Shown here piece after piece: positions 13,501-21,568 of a DNA stretch of 64,000 nucleotides (position 1 is the first letter of the stretch; every line of letters starts with the position of its first letter). The position numbers and the translations under genes are program-made. The notes under the pieces were generated by a model. The model was not told the origin of the DNA. It did no database searches and was given only the letters and a program-made list of their open reading frames with translations. This stretch comes from Actinomycetospora corticicola (GTDB taxonomy: Bacteria > Actinomycetota > Actinomycetes > Mycobacteriales > Pseudonocardiaceae), in the NCBI RefSeq assembly GCF_013409505.1, contig NZ_JACCBN010000001.1:2914001-2978000 (forward strand), written 5' to 3'.

Positions 13501-14945
13501 TCGTGGTGTCCGAGATCCCGCTGACCCCGAACGGCAAGCTCGACCGCCGCGCCCTCCCGGCGCCGGACTGGTCGGCGCTGGTCGGCGGCGAGGCACCGAC
13601 GTCCGCCCTGGAGTCGCAGCTGGCCGCGCTCGTGGCCGACACGCTGCGGCTCGACGCCGTCGGGGTCACCGACGACTTCTTCGCCCTGGGCGGCCACTCG
13701 ATGGCGGCGATGCGGCTGCTGTCGGCGATCCGCGTCGAGCTGGACGCGGAGCTCGCGGTGCGCGACGTGTTCGAGGCGCCGACCGTGCGGGCCCTGGCCG
13801 CCCGCGTGGCCGACGCCCCGCGGGCGCGGCCGGCGTTGGTCGCCACGGGTGCGGCGCCGACCGTGGCGCCGGCGCAGCGCTGGCGGCTCGCGCGGGGGCT
13901 GACGCCCGCGCCGGACCACGTGCTCCGGCTGGCCGGACCGTTCTCCTCCGACGTGCTCGCCGCGGCACTGGACGACGTGGTCGCGCGGCACGAGGTCCTG
14001 TCGTGGAGCTATCCCGACGGTTCTCCCGAGCCGGTCGACGTGCCGCTGCGGCGGTCGTCGTCGTCCGCCGCGGAGCTCGCGCGGGTGCCGTTCGACCTCG
14101 CCGTCGAGCCGGCGTTCCGGGCGCACCTTCTCGACGACGGGTCACTGCTGCTCGTGCTGGGCTACCTCGCGGTGGACGAGTGGTCGGTCGTGCCGTTGCT
14201 GCGGGACCTGGCGACCGCGGTGTCCGCGCGGTCGTCGGGGTCGGCACCGTCGTTCGCGCCGCTGCCGGTGACGTACGCGGACCACGCGCGGTGGGCGGCG
14301 TCGCTGCCCGGTGCGTCGTCGGTCCCGCCCGGGCTGGCGGGGGCGCCGACCTCCGTGTTCGGGCCGTCGGACGACGCGGCGGCCGTGACCGACGTGGTGA
14401 CGGTCGACGCCGAGGTCCGTCGCGGGCTGGACACGCTGGCCCGCCGGCACGGGGCCTCGCTGCTCATGGTGCTGCAGACGGGGCTGGCCCGGACGCTGGG
14501 CGGGCTGGGCCACGGTCCCGACCTGCCGCTGGCCGCGCTGACGGCGGGGCGCACGGATGCGGCGCTGGACGGGCTCGTCGGCGGGATCGCGGACCTCGTG
14601 GTGCTGCGGACCTCGACGGAGGCGTCGCTGGACGAGGTGCGCCGTGCCGACCTGGCGGCGTTCGCCCACGTGGGGACGCCGTTCCTGGTGACGGCGGAGG
14701 CGACCGGGCTGTGGCGGCCGCCCGTGGTACTGGTGCAGCACGAGGAGCCGTCGCTGGAGCGCGAGACCTCGGTGCTCGGCGAGCTGTCGGCCGTGCCGAC
14801 CGGGTCCTCCGACGCCGACCTCGTGGTGTCGTTCGCCGAGTCGGCGCCCGGCTCCGCGCTGACGCTGGAGGTCACCCGCCGCGTGGCGTCGGTGCCGCCG
14901 GAGGTGGCGGACCGGCTGGTGGCGGCGCTGGCGGAGCTGGTCTGA
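1584..14945 (+). CDS. Tetramodular siderophore NRPS, A-MT-T / C-A-T / C-A-T / C-A-T-C
   Basis: 4453-aa cytosolic nonribosomal peptide synthetase. Domains by approximate residue: A1 8-445 and 700-840 with an N-methyltransferase inserted between A8 and A9 (SAM motif [12 protein letters not shown] near 511); T1 (Ser880); C1 948-1410; A2 1423-1898; T2 (Ser1944); C2 2006-2450; A3 2446-2963; T3 (Ser3007); C3 3053-3505; A4 3508-3993; T4 (Ser4039); terminal C 4089-4453. No epimerase or thioesterase is seen. Nine-residue codes read by hand: A1 DVWILGAVN, A2 DVWHFSLVD (EntF-type serine code), A3 DMENLGLIN (N5-hydroxyornithine code as in coelichelin), A4 DVLILGAVN (almost the same as A1). The plan X-Ser-hOrn-X matches erythrochelin. 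C2 has Leu2136 and the terminal C has Tyr4194 where the catalytic His of HHxxxDG is expected. A palindromic repeat is inserted in frame at codons 1149-1191. No MbtH-like gene or acyltransferase is present in the window. Confidence 0.95.
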   Translation: MTVTGRPTTTTLRTWPDRFAEQVGRRGDALAVVHADERLTYRELADRAARLAHVLRERGAGPERLVAIALPRGADLVVAQVAVLCAGAAYVPLDVDQPAARVAAVLADARPAVVVTSRRQDPGSPDALYLEDVDLDRGPQAPLDPGITAAHAAYVIHTSGSTGRPKGVVVTHAGVDGLLATQTERFGIGPDDGVLAFASPSFDVAFWDLCLALLSGGRLVVVPSELRTPTRELADYAWAHDVTFMILPPVLLAAMPSDVDLPPATLLAGTERVSPELVARWGRGRRMFNAYGPTEATVNSTLGEVDPDTTAASVPIGIADPLTTAHVLGPDLHPVPDGGSGELYLGGPGLARGYLGRPDLTAERFVADPFGAPGDRLYRTGDLVRTENGVLDFRGRTDDQVQIRGFRVEPGEVESALRARPEVAQAAVVVRDERLVAYVVPSLDDTADVAEWEELHELLYSAADADATFDDGFAGWNSTYDGSAIPREHMRAWRDATVEAIRAAAPEARRVLEVGVGSGLLLTEIAPHVEAFVGIDLSAAGIEGLRRRVAPLPWASHVTLEARPAHEVGSLPGPFDLVVVNSVAQYFPDETYLRDVVAQAASLLTDDGVLFLGDLRHAGLLRPLRSGVARAQGLTGADAARAVEAGVAWEPELLVDPDLVCAVGASLGLAVDVTVERAQVHDELSRYRFHAVLRRGPAPASDVPARPWTGRVPDERPVRVNGIPNARLAPDVEITGGVDPEELFAQGAVGVAPDPDDPTCLVALFGAGGPVYLPAGPGSATRPAPFRDVAQVTSALRAALRKELPAHLVPSGIVAVPSLPMRSSGKLDVDALPLPDPAAEVGGVAPRSPREEMLAALVGEVLGVPGVGAEDDFFAIGGDSIVSIALVVRARAAGLEITPRQIFTERTVAGLAAVAVASDEVEVPDGPLVSGPAGDAAERSSTLPSGAADVWPASPLQEGFFFHAAVSDVYVVTEVVRLRGAVSSAHVRAGLQAALDRHPQLRAGFVQREDGRVVQVIADAVELPWREVDLRTAGGPVDTEIARERATRFDLAAPPLLRAALLRTADDEARLVLTFEHLVLDGWSVALLVREVLAGTGVDDTALMRRRFAALEVSRDDDGAVSAWRAALADLDGPTLLVDALPPADPTPRDRKASLLASSDSNATSSAGAHRADDDVDSLASSARNDAFLPPAEGTPPHRQIRHELDATTTRRLTRAARQRGLTFGTLLHGAWGLTVGALTGSRDLVVGSTVSGRDAGLDGIGEAVGLFINTIPVRVTWAPGDTAAAVLGRLQERRTDLLDHSDVPLGALQRALGHGELFDSLVVVENYPPSGSTGDVAVEGVDVVDAVHYPLALIAATGEHTTLTLKHDAARVSAAAADLVLGQLARTLDALAADLDVTVAALPSGVEPVQDTDHPVDARTLGQRIATQVAATPHATAVIDADGTTLTYAELDARAAGLAQRLPHDRDSTGDTVGVAVPRSADLVVALVGVLRAGAAYLPLDPDLPEQRLAGMIADAGVTTVVTTAGTPTPEGVRRVEIDDTTGDAPWPDTDHDAAAYVLFTSGSTGRPKGVVVSHRAIDNRLAWMDATYGLGPADRVLQKTPTSFDVSVWEFFWPLSVGAAIVLARPGGHRDPGHLADLVARHAVTTMHFVPSMLAGFLADPAVTADASWATSLRHVFASGEALPAGDAHRWHELTGTAIHNLYGPTEAAVDVTAHTVVPGETHVPIGAPVWNTRVHVLDPALRPVPDGVPGELYLAGVQLAQGYIGRPRLTADRFVAGPGGERWYRTGDVVRRHDGELVYLGRADGQVKLRGQRLELGEVQAALAAVDGVRRAAAIVRTDGPSPALVGYVVGPDDGAAVRSAVAGSLPEAMVPSAVVVLDDLPLTPSGKLDRAALPAPTATRSVAREPATDAERTLVAVFAEVLDTDDVGPDDDFLALGGDSISSIGVASRARRAGVDVGPAEVLRGRTPAGIAALAGDGRAVHRHELVAPVAPEDVRAPYEVAEVWPLSPLQEGLYFHATMDAGADVYGIQETIDLDHRVDVADLRRAVATLLDRHDALRAAFTDAGLDQPVQAVAAHLDPPVSEVDAPNVTDVDRITAEDRERRFDLAAPPLFRVLLVHGPDADRILLSRHLLLWDGWSAWIVLTELLDALHGGEPDPVSLPDTGSYRDHLAWLGAQDDDAATDAWRTALAGLEEPTLVDPPSPQPLREDELELPADVTDAVRALARDRGVTPNTVLSTVWGLVLGVATGRTDVVFGTTVAGRPDAVPHVESTVGLFLTTAPARLTLRADEPVGALVERVQTERLSLAAHEWVGLGAIQRCSTHPTLFDTLFVYRPEGGEERIAEFSARHGVTALRNADATHYPLTFVVTPGTRMRLMLGHTLGDAGARWLDRFAHLLRQVLADPSASAAALDPLLPDEHAAVAATRDGSTVDVGNATVADLLAERAALVPDDLAVVSEATIRPSGPRQGSPHADESASRRATRLTYRELDEAVDRTARLLRSRGAGPETVVALAVPRSAETVIALFAVLRAGAAYLPLELDHPAERLVETMRDARPVVLLTVSAVAPTLADADVPALVIDDPDVLTERAALPTGPLEDVDGFARDDPARLDRPAYVIYTSGSTGRPKGVVTPYRGLTGMQLNHRTEIFEPVIAAAGGRRLRIAHTVSFAFDMSWEELLWLVEGHEVHVLDEELRRDATRLVEHARTEHVDVVNVTPTYAEALLEEGLLADRPMPLVLLGGEAVSDTLWTALREADGVLGYNLYGPTEYTINTLGAGTADSTTPAVGKPIVNTRAHVLDPWLRPVPDGVPGELYIAGDGLARGYLDRFGLTAERFVADADGGRMYRTGDLVRRRPDGILDYLGRTDDQVKIRGHRVEPGEVAAAVSTLVGVHRAAVVADRRGPGGARLVAYVVGRTDGVRDELRTRLPDHLVPAAVVAVDDLPLTVNGKLDVGALPAPGLASPGSGRPPAGPVEETVCGLFADVLGLERVGPDDAFFDLGGHSLLATRLLSRARTALAADLTLRDLFDAPTPAGLAALAGAGTGSVRPELVHREVDGPVPLSPAQQRLWMLAQLDGAGAAYHYPLVVRLTGELDTDALEAALTDVVARHAPLRTVVSGEEQRILERPTVRLARATGDVAERVDAEVARPFALDRELPVRALLIADGSDHDGHVLVLTLHHIATDEWSDRPFADDLATAYAARRAGRAPEFEPLPVDYTDYTRWQADLLDAVGADQLAFWARTLDGAPEELVLPTDRPRPARPTFTGGTVTLPLDPEISAGLRTLAADRGASTFMVLQAAVATLLSRVGAGVDLPLGAPVAGRDDPRLDDLVGFFVNTVVLRTDLSGAPGFAELVDRVRETDLAAFAHADVPFEAVVAHLDPSRTAARTPLFQVMVGHHVRSGAPLALEGVEAAEVDVAHRTAMFDLVFSFAEHDGELTLHLEYAADLFDAESARQLAARFAVVARTVVGSPDSPVDDLDVLLAGEREALARFGGSAAARAVEEETLTAAFARWVATTPDAVAVADVDRELSYAELDRLAAGIASVLTDVAPGDVVGVAVPRSVTMVATVLAVLRRGAAWLPLDLAHPADRLEHMIVDSGAALVVATRETEPALPDVGKCLVLPDVLPDAGPGPVALPLAATAYVIYTSGSTGRPKGVAVPHEGVASLAATAVDRMGVTAGSRVLQFASVGFDVAALELTMGLTLGARLVVLPDEARVAGPVLTTFLREHRISHAILPPSLVAALPDDATIPDGTTVLVGTETVPPAVVARWAERLDLFVAYGLTEATVNSTLWRARPDHVGPLPIGEPDPNTVVRILDGRLRPVPPGVAGDLYVGGRGLAHGYLGKSALTAGRFVAAPDGARLYRTGDRARWRADGDVDFLGRDDDQVKVRGVRIEPGEVAAALADHPEVRQAVVVADRDGDLTRLVGYVTPESSPVASLAPAGAPDPAAVREHAAARLPEHMVPSLVLVVSEIPLTPNGKLDRRALPAPDWSALVGGEAPTSALESQLAALVADTLRLDAVGVTDDFFALGGHSMAAMRLLSAIRVELDAELAVRDVFEAPTVRALAARVADAPRARPALVATGAAPTVAPAQRWRLARGLTPAPDHVLRLAGPFSSDVLAAALDDVVARHEVLSWSYPDGSPEPVDVPLRRSSSSAAELARVPFDLAVEPAFRAHLLDDGSLLLVLGYLAVDEWSVVPLLRDLATAVSARSSGSAPSFAPLPVTYADHARWAASLPGASSVPPGLAGAPTSVFGPSDDAAAVTDVVTVDAEVRRGLDTLARRHGASLLMVLQTGLARTLGGLGHGPDLPLAALTAGRTDAALDGLVGGIADLVVLRTSTEASLDEVRRADLAAFAHVGTPFLVTAEATGLWRPPVVLVQHEEPSLERETSVLGELSAVPTGSSDADLVVSFAESAPGSALTLEVTRRVASVPPEVADRLVAALAELV
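5029..5154. repeat. 126-bp palindromic element inside the NRPS reading frame (family 1)
   Basis: Two 52-nt arms (5029-5080 and 5103-5154) are imperfect inverted repeats: 37 of 52 positions match without gaps, with the outer 21 and inner 10 bases nearly identical. They are separated by a 22-nt loop. The element is rich in A and T compared with the flanks, is 42 codons long and keeps the frame. It encodes a polar Ser/Ala/Asp-rich insert in C1, after the EHLVLDG motif. Related copies lie at 14957-15115 and 50071-50148. Confidence 0.75.
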
Positions 14946-14956
14946 CCCGCTCGTCC

Positions 14957-15115
14957 CGTGGCAGCGGAGCGTCGTTGCTGTCGTCCCGTGGCAGCAACGA
15001 CGCTTCGCTGTCATGTGGGGTCGGGATACCCGGCGAGCTGCACCCCGCGGGGTCGGCCGCCGACGGTGTGGCTTTCCTGTCACTGGACGACAGCAGTGAC
15101 GCATTGCTGTCACCG
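14957..15115. repeat. Palindromic repeat pair between convergent NRPS and ABC genes (family 1)
   Basis: Contains a strong hairpin (arms 14962-14979 and 14993-15010, 17 of 18 paired, 13-nt loop). A second copy in inverted orientation lies at 15070-15113. Both share the words CAGCAAYGAC, GTCGTCC and GTGACAGGAAAGC with the element inside the NRPS. It fills the gap between the NRPS stop and the converging ABC gene, so it could also act as a bidirectional terminator. No T-tract follows. Confidence 0.7.
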
Positions 15116-15130
15116 AGAGGCGACCCGGCG

Positions 15131-16822
15131 TCAGGCCTGCTGGGTCGACCAGAGCCGGGCGTAGCGCCCCCCGGCAGCGAGCAGTTCGTCGTGCGTGCCG
15201 GACTCCACGATCCGGCCGGCGTCCATGACGACGATCCGGTCGGCCGTCGCGGCCTGCACCAGACGGTGGGCGACCACGATCCCGGTGCGGCCGGCGAGCA
15301 CCCGGTCGGCCGCGTCGTCGAGGGCCCGCGCGCCGGAGCTCCCCGCCTCGGCCGTCGCCTCGTCGAGCACCGCGACCGGCGGGTCGGCGAGGAGCAGGCG
15401 GGCGAGCGCCAGCTGCTGGGCCTGCGCGCCGGTCAGCCCGTGTCCGCCGGCCCCGACGACGGTGTCGATCCCGTCCGGCAGCGCGGCCACCCACCCCGCG
15501 GCGCCCACGGCCTCGAGGGCGGCCTCCAGGTCCGACGACGACGCGGACGGGGCGGCGAGGCGGAGGTCGTCGGCGAGGGTCCCGGCGAAGACGTGGACCT
15601 CCTGGGTCACGAGCCCGACCCGGCCCGCGTGCACCGAGCCCGCCGTCGGGACGTGGACCCCCGCGACGAGCCCGGCGAGCGTCGTCTTGCCGGCCCCGCT
15701 CGCCCCGACGAGGGCCACGCGGGAGCCCGCCGGGACCTCCAGGTCGACGTCGGAGAGCACCTCGTGGCCGGCGACGTAGGCGTGGTGCACGCCGCGGACC
15801 GCGACCGTCCCGTCCTCCCCCGGCGGCCGTTCCGGGGCCGGCTCGAGGTCCGCCACCCCGACCACGCGGGCCAGCGAGGCACCCGCGGACTGCACGGTGT
15901 CGAGCAGGAAGAGCGTCTCGTTGATCGGCGTGAACAGCGCGACGAAGTAGAGCGCCGCGGCGCTGGCGGTGCCGACCGACGCCGCGTCGATCGAGACCAG
16001 CCACGTCCCCGTCGCGAGCACCGCGGCGATCCCGAGGAACTCGGCGAGGTTGAGCCGCCCGAAGAACCCGGTCTGCAGCCGGACCACCCGCAGGGCGAGC
16101 GCCACGACGTCGGCGGCACGCGAGGACACCCGGTCGCGGTGGTCGTCGTGGAGCACGAGGGAGCGCACCGTGCCGATCCCGCCGACGGTGTCGAGCAGCT
16201 GCTGCTGCTGCGCTCCGCCCACCTGGCGCTGCTCGGCGTAGAGCGGGGTCGAGCGCCGCAGGTACCAGCGCGCCGTGAGCGCCTGGACCGGGAGCGCGAC
16301 GAGCGCGGCGATGAGGAAGCGCCAGTCCAGGGCGGCGAGCCCGACGAGGGTCGCGAGGATCACCAACCCGCCCCGCGCCACGTTCGGCACCGCCTCACGC
16401 ACGGCGTCGCCGACCAGGGAGAGGTCGGAGGTCACGCGGCTGGTGAGGTCACCGGCGCCGGCCTCCTCCACCCGCGCGAGCGGCAGCGACAGCGCCCGGG
16501 CGACGAAGCGCTCCCGCAGGTCGGCGAGCAGGCCCTCCCCGGCCCGCGCCACGAGCGCGCCGCCGAGCACCGCGAGCGCGCCCTGCGCGAGGGCGGCCGC
16601 GACGAGTCCGAGCACGGGGGCGGTGACGGCGTCCGGCCCGCGGCGCTGCACGACGACGTCCACGACCAGGCCGAGCAGCGGCGCGACCGCCATGCTCGCC
16701 CCGGCGCTCGCGAGCAGGGCCAGCAGACCGCCGAGCACCACGCCCCGCCGCTCGCGCAACAGACCGACGAGCACGACACGGATGCGCGCCGCCGGGGCGA
16801 CCGGCAGCAGGGTCCGGCTCAT
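15131..16822 (-). CDS. ABC half-transporter (TMD-NBD), intact Walker A/B partner of an asymmetric pair
   Basis: 563-aa exporter-fold ABC half-transporter: N-terminal six-helix membrane domain and C-terminal ATPase. The nucleotide-binding domain has an intact Walker A (GASGAGKTT) and Walker B (VAVLDEAT), but its signature is LTGAQ instead of LSGGQ. The upstream gene shows the opposite pattern, so the two should form a heterodimer with one consensus and one degenerate ATP site. The start is the ATG at 16822, which overlaps the upstream stop (ATGA). The gene is third in an iron-box-preceded operon with a siderophore-binding lipoprotein, so it is likely to move a siderophore or ferric siderophore. 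Export versus IrtAB-like import cannot be decided from sequence. Confidence 0.88.
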   Translation of the reverse strand: MSRTLLPVAPAARIRVVLVGLLRERRGVVLGGLLALLASAGASMAVAPLLGLVVDVVVQRRGPDAVTAPVLGLVAAALAQGALAVLGGALVARAGEGLLADLRERFVARALSLPLARVEEAGAGDLTSRVTSDLSLVGDAVREAVPNVARGGLVILATLVGLAALDWRFLIAALVALPVQALTARWYLRRSTPLYAEQRQVGGAQQQQLLDTVGGIGTVRSLVLHDDHRDRVSSRAADVVALALRVVRLQTGFFGRLNLAEFLGIAAVLATGTWLVSIDAASVGTASAAALYFVALFTPINETLFLLDTVQSAGASLARVVGVADLEPAPERPPGEDGTVAVRGVHHAYVAGHEVLSDVDLEVPAGSRVALVGASGAGKTTLAGLVAGVHVPTAGSVHAGRVGLVTQEVHVFAGTLADDLRLAAPSASSSDLEAALEAVGAAGWVAALPDGIDTVVGAGGHGLTGAQAQQLALARLLLADPPVAVLDEATAEAGSSGARALDDAADRVLAGRTGIVVAHRLVQAATADRIVVMDAGRIVESGTHDELLAAGGRYARLWSTQQA

Positions 16823-18546
16823 CCGAGGGCTCCGCGGTAGGTGGGGTCGGCGAGGAGCGTCGCGTGCGTCCCGCCGGCGGCGACCCGGCCGTCGACGACG
16901 TGCACGACGCGGTCGGTGGCGGCCAGCAGGGCGGGGCGGGTCGCGACGACGAGCGTGGTCCGGCCCGCGCGCAGGGCCGCGACGCCCGCCGCGATCCGGG
17001 CCTCGGTGACGGCGTCGACCGCGGTGGTCGGGTCGTGCAGGACGAGCACGGGCGGGTCGGCCGCGAGCGCCCGGGCGAGCGCGAGCCGCTGGCGCTGGCC
17101 GCCCGAGAGCGAGCGGCCCTGCTCGGACACGGCGCTGTCGAGCCCGTCGGGCAGCACCTCGGCGACCTGGTCGGCGTGCGCGGCGGCGAGGGCCGGGGCG
17201 ACGTCGCCGGCGGCCGCGGCGCCGACCGTCTCGGCGACGGTGCCGGAGAACAGGACGGCGTCGTGGGCGGCGACCAGCACCCGTCGTCGGGAAACGGCGG
17301 GGGCGAGGGTGGCCACGTCGGTGCCGTCGAGGGTCACGACGGCGGGCGTCGAGGTCTCGCGGGCCAGGGTGCGGACGATCGCGGCGGCGTCCGCGGGGTC
17401 GGCGCACACCACCCCGACGTGGGCGCCCGGCTCGAGCTCGAGGTCGACACCGGACAGCAGGCCGCGGGCGCTGAGCTCGCCCTTGCCGAGTTCGTGAGGG
17501 GAGGATTCGAGCGCTCTTGTGGGATGAGGGTTCCCCTCACGCGCAACGTCGACCGCATACGGCGCGGACAGCACGTCGGCGATCCGCCGCGACGACGCCC
17601 GGCCCTGCGCGAGCCGGCCGTTGACCCACCCGAGGATCTGCAGGGGCGTCACGAGGAACTGGGCCAGGCCGACGGCGGCGACCAGCTCCCCCACCGAGAT
17701 CACGCCGGAGGCCGCCAGCCGACCGCCGACGAGCGCCACGAGGGCGAGGAAGAGGCCGTTCGCGGCGAGCACCGCGCCCTGGTAGAGCGCCTGGGCGCGG
17801 GTGGCGCCGAGGGTCGCGGCCAGCGCGGCCCGGGAGGCACCGACGTAGCGGGTGACCGCCGCGGGCTGGGCCCGGAGCCCGCCGAGGACGCGGAAGCCCT
17901 CGACGAGGTCGGCCGCGACGCCCGACGCGCGGGCCGCGGCCTCCTGCTCCGGGCCGGAGCGGCGCTCCAGCGGGCGGCCGAGGTAGTGCACGGCGGCGAG
18001 CAGCAGCGGCGTGCCGACGAGGACGAGCACGCCGAGGACCGGCGACGAGGTCAGCAGCACGGTGGCGGCGACCGCCATCGCGGCCAGCGCGGCGATCCCG
18101 AGCGGCAGGGCGAAGGCGACGACGCCCACCCGCTTCGCGTCGTTCACGGCCACCGAGGTGAGCTCGCCGGGCAGGCGCCCGGTCTCGGCGCCGCCGCGCG
18201 GGTCGAGGACCCGCTCGGCGACCTGCAGCCGCAGGGACTGGTCGGTGGTGACGTCGGCGTACCAGGAGCGGCGGGCGCCCCAGCGGTAGCAGAAGGACAG
18301 GACGAGGAAGTCGAGCCCGAGGAGGGCGAGCCACCCGACGAGGGCGCCCGGGTCGCCGGTGGCGACGGCGCGGTCGATGACTACGCCGACGAGCACCGGG
18401 ACGAGGGCCTCCCCCGCCTGGTGACCGCAGAACAGGACGGTCGCGGCGGCGATCGGTCCGCGGCGCGCACGGAGTGCGCCGCCCAGGACGGAACGAACGG
18501 CACTCTCGGGCGCATCAACGCTACGAGAGTGCCGTTCGTTCGTCAT
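16819..18546 (-). CDS. ABC half-transporter (TMD-NBD) with degenerate Walker A, heterodimer partner
   Basis: 575-aa exporter-fold ABC half-transporter. The signature LSGGQRQRLALARAL is intact. At the Walker A position the sequence is VVCADPADAAA, without the GxxGxGK[ST] lysine, and Walker B reads VLVLHDPT, so this half should not hydrolyse ATP itself. Its signature would complete the active site of the partner at 15131-16822. The linker between membrane and ATPase domains carries the peptide REGNPHPTRALESSPHELG, encoded by a palindromic repeat (17493-17542) also found in the CydDC gene. Codons 2-18 coincide with an 18-bp perfect inverted repeat. The start ATG at 18546 lies 13 nt after the stop of the binding-protein gene. 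Confidence 0.87.
   Translation of the reverse strand: MTNERHSRSVDAPESAVRSVLGGALRARRGPIAAATVLFCGHQAGEALVPVLVGVVIDRAVATGDPGALVGWLALLGLDFLVLSFCYRWGARRSWYADVTTDQSLRLQVAERVLDPRGGAETGRLPGELTSVAVNDAKRVGVVAFALPLGIAALAAMAVAATVLLTSSPVLGVLVLVGTPLLLAAVHYLGRPLERRSGPEQEAAARASGVAADLVEGFRVLGGLRAQPAAVTRYVGASRAALAATLGATRAQALYQGAVLAANGLFLALVALVGGRLAASGVISVGELVAAVGLAQFLVTPLQILGWVNGRLAQGRASSRRIADVLSAPYAVDVAREGNPHPTRALESSPHELGKGELSARGLLSGVDLELEPGAHVGVVCADPADAAAIVRTLARETSTPAVVTLDGTDVATLAPAVSRRRVLVAAHDAVLFSGTVAETVGAAAAGDVAPALAAAHADQVAEVLPDGLDSAVSEQGRSLSGGQRQRLALARALAADPPVLVLHDPTTAVDAVTEARIAAGVAALRAGRTTLVVATRPALLAATDRVVHVVDGRVAAGGTHATLLADPTYRGALG
17493..17542. repeat. Palindromic element in frame inside an ABC transporter gene (family 2, copy 1)
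   Basis: Begins CGTGAGGGG and ends CCCCTCACG, with the inner word TCGAGCGCTCTTGTGG. It matches 44 of 51 positions of the copy at 55933-55983, in the same orientation and in the same reading frame, giving the shared peptide pattern REGNP..TRALE.SPH..G. It lies between the membrane and ATPase domains. Confidence 0.8.
18491..18541. repeat. Perfect 18-bp inverted repeat over the start of an ABC gene (family 3, copy 1)
   Basis: Arms 18491-18508 and 18524-18541 (GAACGAACGGCACTCTCG and its complement) are separated by 15 nt. It covers codons 2-18 of the ABC gene starting at 18546, so the mRNA hairpin begins just after the start codon. The core GAACGGCACTC/GAGTGCCGTTC recurs in the hairpin after glgE at 43821-43857. 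Confidence 0.8.
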
Positions 18547-18559
18547 GATCCTGCTCCGA

Positions 18560-19522
18560 TCAGCGCAGGGCCTGGGCGAGCGGCGGCACCATCGCGTCGA
18601 TCGCGTAGGGCAGCGACAGCGGGCTGCCGAAGCCGACGGCGCCGGCGAACACCGAGGTCTCACCGCCGAGGAACGCGACGCGGCCGGCCTGCACCACGGG
18701 GAGGGTGTTGAAGGTCGGGATCGCACGCGTGGTCGCCTCGTCGGCACCGAACACCGCCAGCGCGTCCTTGTTCAGCTCGCCGAGCTGCTCGGAGGAGAGC
18801 TCCTGGGTGGTCGGCGCGACCTGCATGCCGAGCCCGGTGAACGGCTGCGTGCGCAGGTCGTCGGTGCCGAGCGAGTTCGTCGAGCCGTTCGCGGTGAGGT
18901 CGACGGCGACGGTCTTGCCGGCGAACTGCGGGTTGGCGTTCTTGGCGTCGGTGAACTTCTGCTCGACGCTCGCGATGACCTGGTCGGCCCGCGCGCTCTC
19001 GCCCAGGGCCTGACCGGTGATCCGGGTCTGCTCCTGCCACGGCACGGCGACGCCGTCCTGCGGGTCGGCGATCGTCGGCGCGATGCGCGAGAGCGCGTCG
19101 TAGTCGGCACGCTCCATGTAGGAGTAGACGCCGAGGATGAGGTCGGGCCGCAGCGAGGCGACCTTCTCCACGTCGATCTGGTTGCCGCCGACGAGCTCGG
19201 GGCGCTGCCCGCCGAGCGCCTGCTGCGCCCAGGGGCGGTTCGCGGCGTCGAAGGAGCCGAGGAACTGCCGCTCCCCCACCGGCACCACGCCGAGAGCGAG
19301 GGCGAAGTCGACGTCGTTGTAGCCGACGGTGACGACCCGGACCGGCTTGGTCGGGATCGTGGTCTGCCCGAACTTGTGGGTGATCGTCACCGGGAAGCCG
19401 GGCGCGGCCAGGGCCGAGGACGCGGTGCTGCCCGACTCCGAGCCGCCTCCGCAGGCGGACAGCACGAGGGCGGCGACGATGCCGAGGAGGAGCGCCACGA
19501 AGGGGCGCCGGCGGGGACTCAT
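18560..19522 (-). CDS. Iron-siderophore ABC transporter substrate-binding lipoprotein
   Basis: 320-aa periplasmic-binding-protein-like (FepB/FecB class, PeriBP_2) protein that would capture a ferric siderophore at the cell surface and pass it to a membrane permease. Seen: an N-terminal signal with lipobox LSAC (residues MSPRRRPFV... then a hydrophobic run ending in Cys-Gly-Gly), and class III features such as VTIGYNDVDFALALG-like and RPDLILG segments. The ATG at 19522 is chosen because it opens the lipoprotein signal; a longer frame start at 19606 would run through the iron box. The gene heads an operon with the two ABC half-transporters and sits 64 nt downstream of the FepDGC-type unit. Confidence 0.9.
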   Translation of the reverse strand: MSPRRRPFVALLLGIVAALVLSACGGGSESGSTASSALAAPGFPVTITHKFGQTTIPTKPVRVVTVGYNDVDFALALGVVPVGERQFLGSFDAANRPWAQQALGGQRPELVGGNQIDVEKVASLRPDLILGVYSYMERADYDALSRIAPTIADPQDGVAVPWQEQTRITGQALGESARADQVIASVEQKFTDAKNANPQFAGKTVAVDLTANGSTNSLGTDDLRTQPFTGLGMQVAPTTQELSSEQLGELNKDALAVFGADEATTRAIPTFNTLPVVQAGRVAFLGGETSVFAGAVGFGSPLSLPYAIDAMVPPLAQALR

Positions 19523-19554
19523 GGATGCGGCTCCGGACGGACGGTGATGAAGTC

Positions 19555-19573
19555 GGAGGTGAGGCTTACCTAA
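19555..19573 (-). promoter_or_regulatory. IdeR/DmdR-type iron box before the binding-protein operon
   Basis: GGAGGTGAGGCTTACCTAA matches 15 of 19 positions of the iron-box consensus TTAGGTTAGGCTAACCTAA. It lies 32 nt upstream of the lipoprotein ATG, in the short gap after the FepC-type ATPase gene. It suggests an iron-controlled promoter separate from that of the FepDGC-type genes. Confidence 0.65.
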
Positions 19574-19586
19574 TTCGACTCGAAGG

Positions 19587-20465
19587 TCAACTGTCCGAAT
19601 CGTCACGTCCGCGGTGCCGACGCCCGATCGGGAGCACCAGCGGCGTGCCCGAGACGGGGTCCTCCACCACCTTCGCCTCCAGGCCGAAGACGTCGCGCAT
19701 CGTCTGCTCGGTGAGCACGTCGGCCGGGGCGCCGGAGCACGCGATCCGGCCGTCGCGCATGGCGACGAGCCGGTCCGCGTACCGCGCGGCGAGATTGAGG
19801 TCGTGCAGGACCATCACCACGGTCCGGCCCCGCTCGCGGTGCAGCCGTTCGACGAGGTCGAGCACGTCGACCTGGTGGGCGAGGTCGAGGAACGTCGTCG
19901 GCTCGTCGAGCAGCAGCACGTCGGTGCCCTGCGCGAGCGCCATCGAGATCCACACCCGCTGCCGCTGCCCGCCGGAGAGCGTCTCGAGCGGACGGTCGGC
20001 GAACTCGGAGGTCCCGGTCCAGGCGAGCGCCTCGGCCACCACCGCCTCGTCGTCGGGACTCCACTGCCGGAACCACCGCTGGTGCGGATGCCGGCCCCGG
20101 GCCACGAGGTCCGCGACGACGAGCCCCTCGGGCGCCACCGGGTCCTGCGGCAGCACGCCCAGCACGGTCGCGACCTGCTTCGACGGCATCCGGTCGATGC
20201 GCTCGCCGTCGAGCAGCACGTGCCCGTGGCGCGGCGCGAGCAGGCGGGCCATGGCCCGCAGCAGGGTCGACTTGCCGCAACCGTTCGGCCCGATGACCGC
20301 GGTCACGGTGCCCTCGACGACGTCGAGGTCCAGGCCCTGCTTTCCGTCTTCCGGGCTGGCCGCGCCCACGACGAGTTTCTCGCCGTAGCCGACCTGCAGT
20401 CCCTCGGTGCGCAGCCGGGTCCTCGTCGAGGTCCCGACGGCAGGTCTGGTCAGGTCCGTCGTCAT
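19587..20465 (-). CDS. Ferric-siderophore ABC importer ATPase (FepC type)
   Basis: 292-aa ATPase subunit of a type II siderophore importer, which energises uptake through the two permeases encoded just upstream. Seen: Walker A GPNGCGKST, signature LSGGQRQRVW, Walker B VLLLDEPT and switch His in VLHDLN, all in the order and spacing of FepC/FhuC. A short insertion (SPEDGKQG) precedes Walker A. The ATG at 20465 overlaps the stop of the permease gene (ATGA), so the three genes are coupled. Confidence 0.93.
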   Translation of the reverse strand: MTTDLTRPAVGTSTRTRLRTEGLQVGYGEKLVVGAASPEDGKQGLDLDVVEGTVTAVIGPNGCGKSTLLRAMARLLAPRHGHVLLDGERIDRMPSKQVATVLGVLPQDPVAPEGLVVADLVARGRHPHQRWFRQWSPDDEAVVAEALAWTGTSEFADRPLETLSGGQRQRVWISMALAQGTDVLLLDEPTTFLDLAHQVDVLDLVERLHRERGRTVVMVLHDLNLAARYADRLVAMRDGRIACSGAPADVLTEQTMRDVFGLEAKVVEDPVSGTPLVLPIGRRHRGRDDSDS

Positions 20466-21568
20466 ACGGTCCTCCTCCGGGTCCGGCGCACGAGCAGGTA
20501 GATCAGGTAGGGGGCGCCGACGACGACCGTGACGACCCCGACCGGCACCGCCTCGCCGAGCACGGTGCGCGCGACCAGGTCCGCGGCCACCACGAGCAGC
20601 GCCCCGCCCAGGGCGGAGCCCATCAGCGGCGGCCGCGAGCCCCCGGAGAGGCGCAGCATGATCTGCGGGACGACGAGGGCGACGAACCGGATCGGCCCGG
20701 CGCAGGCGGTCGCCACGGCCGCCAGCACCACGGCGACGCCGACCACCCCGGCCCGGGCACGGTCCACCCGCACCCCGAGCCCCCGGGCGGACTCGTCGCC
20801 GAGCTCGAGGGCGGCGAGCCGGAACGCCAGGACGATCGCGAGCGGCAGCCCGACCGCCAGGACGATCCCCGCGGGCACCACGTTCTCCCACGAGCGGCTG
20901 GCCAGCGACCCCCGCAGCCAGGTCAGCACCTGGCCGGCCTGCTGGACGTTCGCCGACACCAGCAGGTAGGTCGTGAGCGACACCGACGCCGAGCTGACCC
21001 CGATGCCGACGAGGAGCAGGCGGAACCCGTCGAGCCCCTTGCGGTACGCCAGCGCGTAGACCAGGGCGGCGGCGATCAGCCCGCCCGCCAGGGCCGCGAC
21101 CGGGGTGCCGATCGGCGACACCGCGAGCCCGGACACGCCCGCCCCGCCCGCGAGGACCACCGACCCGACGGCGAACAGGCTCGCGCCGTCGGTGACGCCG
21201 AGGATGTCCGGGCTGGCCAGCGGGTTCCGGACGACAGCCTGGGTCAGCGCCCCGGAGAGTCCGAGCGCGGCGCCCACGAACACCCCGGTGAGCGTCCGCG
21301 GGAGCCGGAGCTCGGTCACGATGTAGGCGTCGGCCGAGTCGCCGCCGCCGAGCAGGATGCGGATCACCTCGGTGACCGGGATCGGGAAGTCGCCGCGGCC
21401 CAGGTTGACCGCGGACACCAGCACCAGCAGCACCGCGGCGACGACCGCCACGACGACCGCCCGGGTACGCCACACGCCGGTGACGGGCCCGGCCCGGAAC
21501 CCGCGCCGGGCCGTCGTCAGGACCCCGGCCCCGAGGGTCGAGCTCCGCTGCGCCCCGTCCCCCGTCAC
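20462..21568 (-). CDS. Ferric-siderophore ABC importer permease (FepG/FecCD type)
   Basis: 368-aa integral membrane permease of the FecCD family. A cytoplasmic N-terminus is followed by about ten hydrophobic segments; the family landmarks GAxLGxSGALTQAVVRNPLASPDILG and the C-terminal RLSGG-type coupling region are visible. It should pair with the preceding permease to form the transmembrane channel served by the FepC-type ATPase. The GTG start at 21568 overlaps the upstream TGA (GTGA). Confidence 0.92.
   Translation of the reverse strand: MTGDGAQRSSTLGAGVLTTARRGFRAGPVTGVWRTRAVVVAVVAAVLLVLVSAVNLGRGDFPIPVTEVIRILLGGGDSADAYIVTELRLPRTLTGVFVGAALGLSGALTQAVVRNPLASPDILGVTDGASLFAVGSVVLAGGAGVSGLAVSPIGTPVAALAGGLIAAALVYALAYRKGLDGFRLLLVGIGVSSASVSLTTYLLVSANVQQAGQVLTWLRGSLASRSWENVVPAGIVLAVGLPLAIVLAFRLAALELGDESARGLGVRVDRARAGVVGVAVVLAAVATACAGPIRFVALVVPQIMLRLSGGSRPPLMGSALGGALLVVAADLVARTVLGEAVPVGVVTVVVGAPYLIYLLVRRTRRRTV

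Noticed and set aside
5079..14126. 3015-codon open frame on the minus strand opposite the NRPS
   Set aside because: A consequence of very high GC with few stop codons. The translation is a low-complexity Arg/Gly/Val/Asp mix with no domain motifs, while the plus strand encodes clear NRPS domains.
10526..16840. 2104-codon plus-strand frame running from the NRPS into the ABC genes
   Set aside because: Out of frame with the NRPS and antisense to a clear ABC transporter. Composition is Arg/Gly/Ala-rich as expected for an off-frame translation.
16819..18546. Frameshift or sequencing error as the cause of the missing Walker A in the ABC subunit
   Set aside because: The frame remains coding on both sides, the signature motif and flanking strands are in frame, and the partner subunit shows the complementary degeneracy expected of an asymmetric heterodimer.
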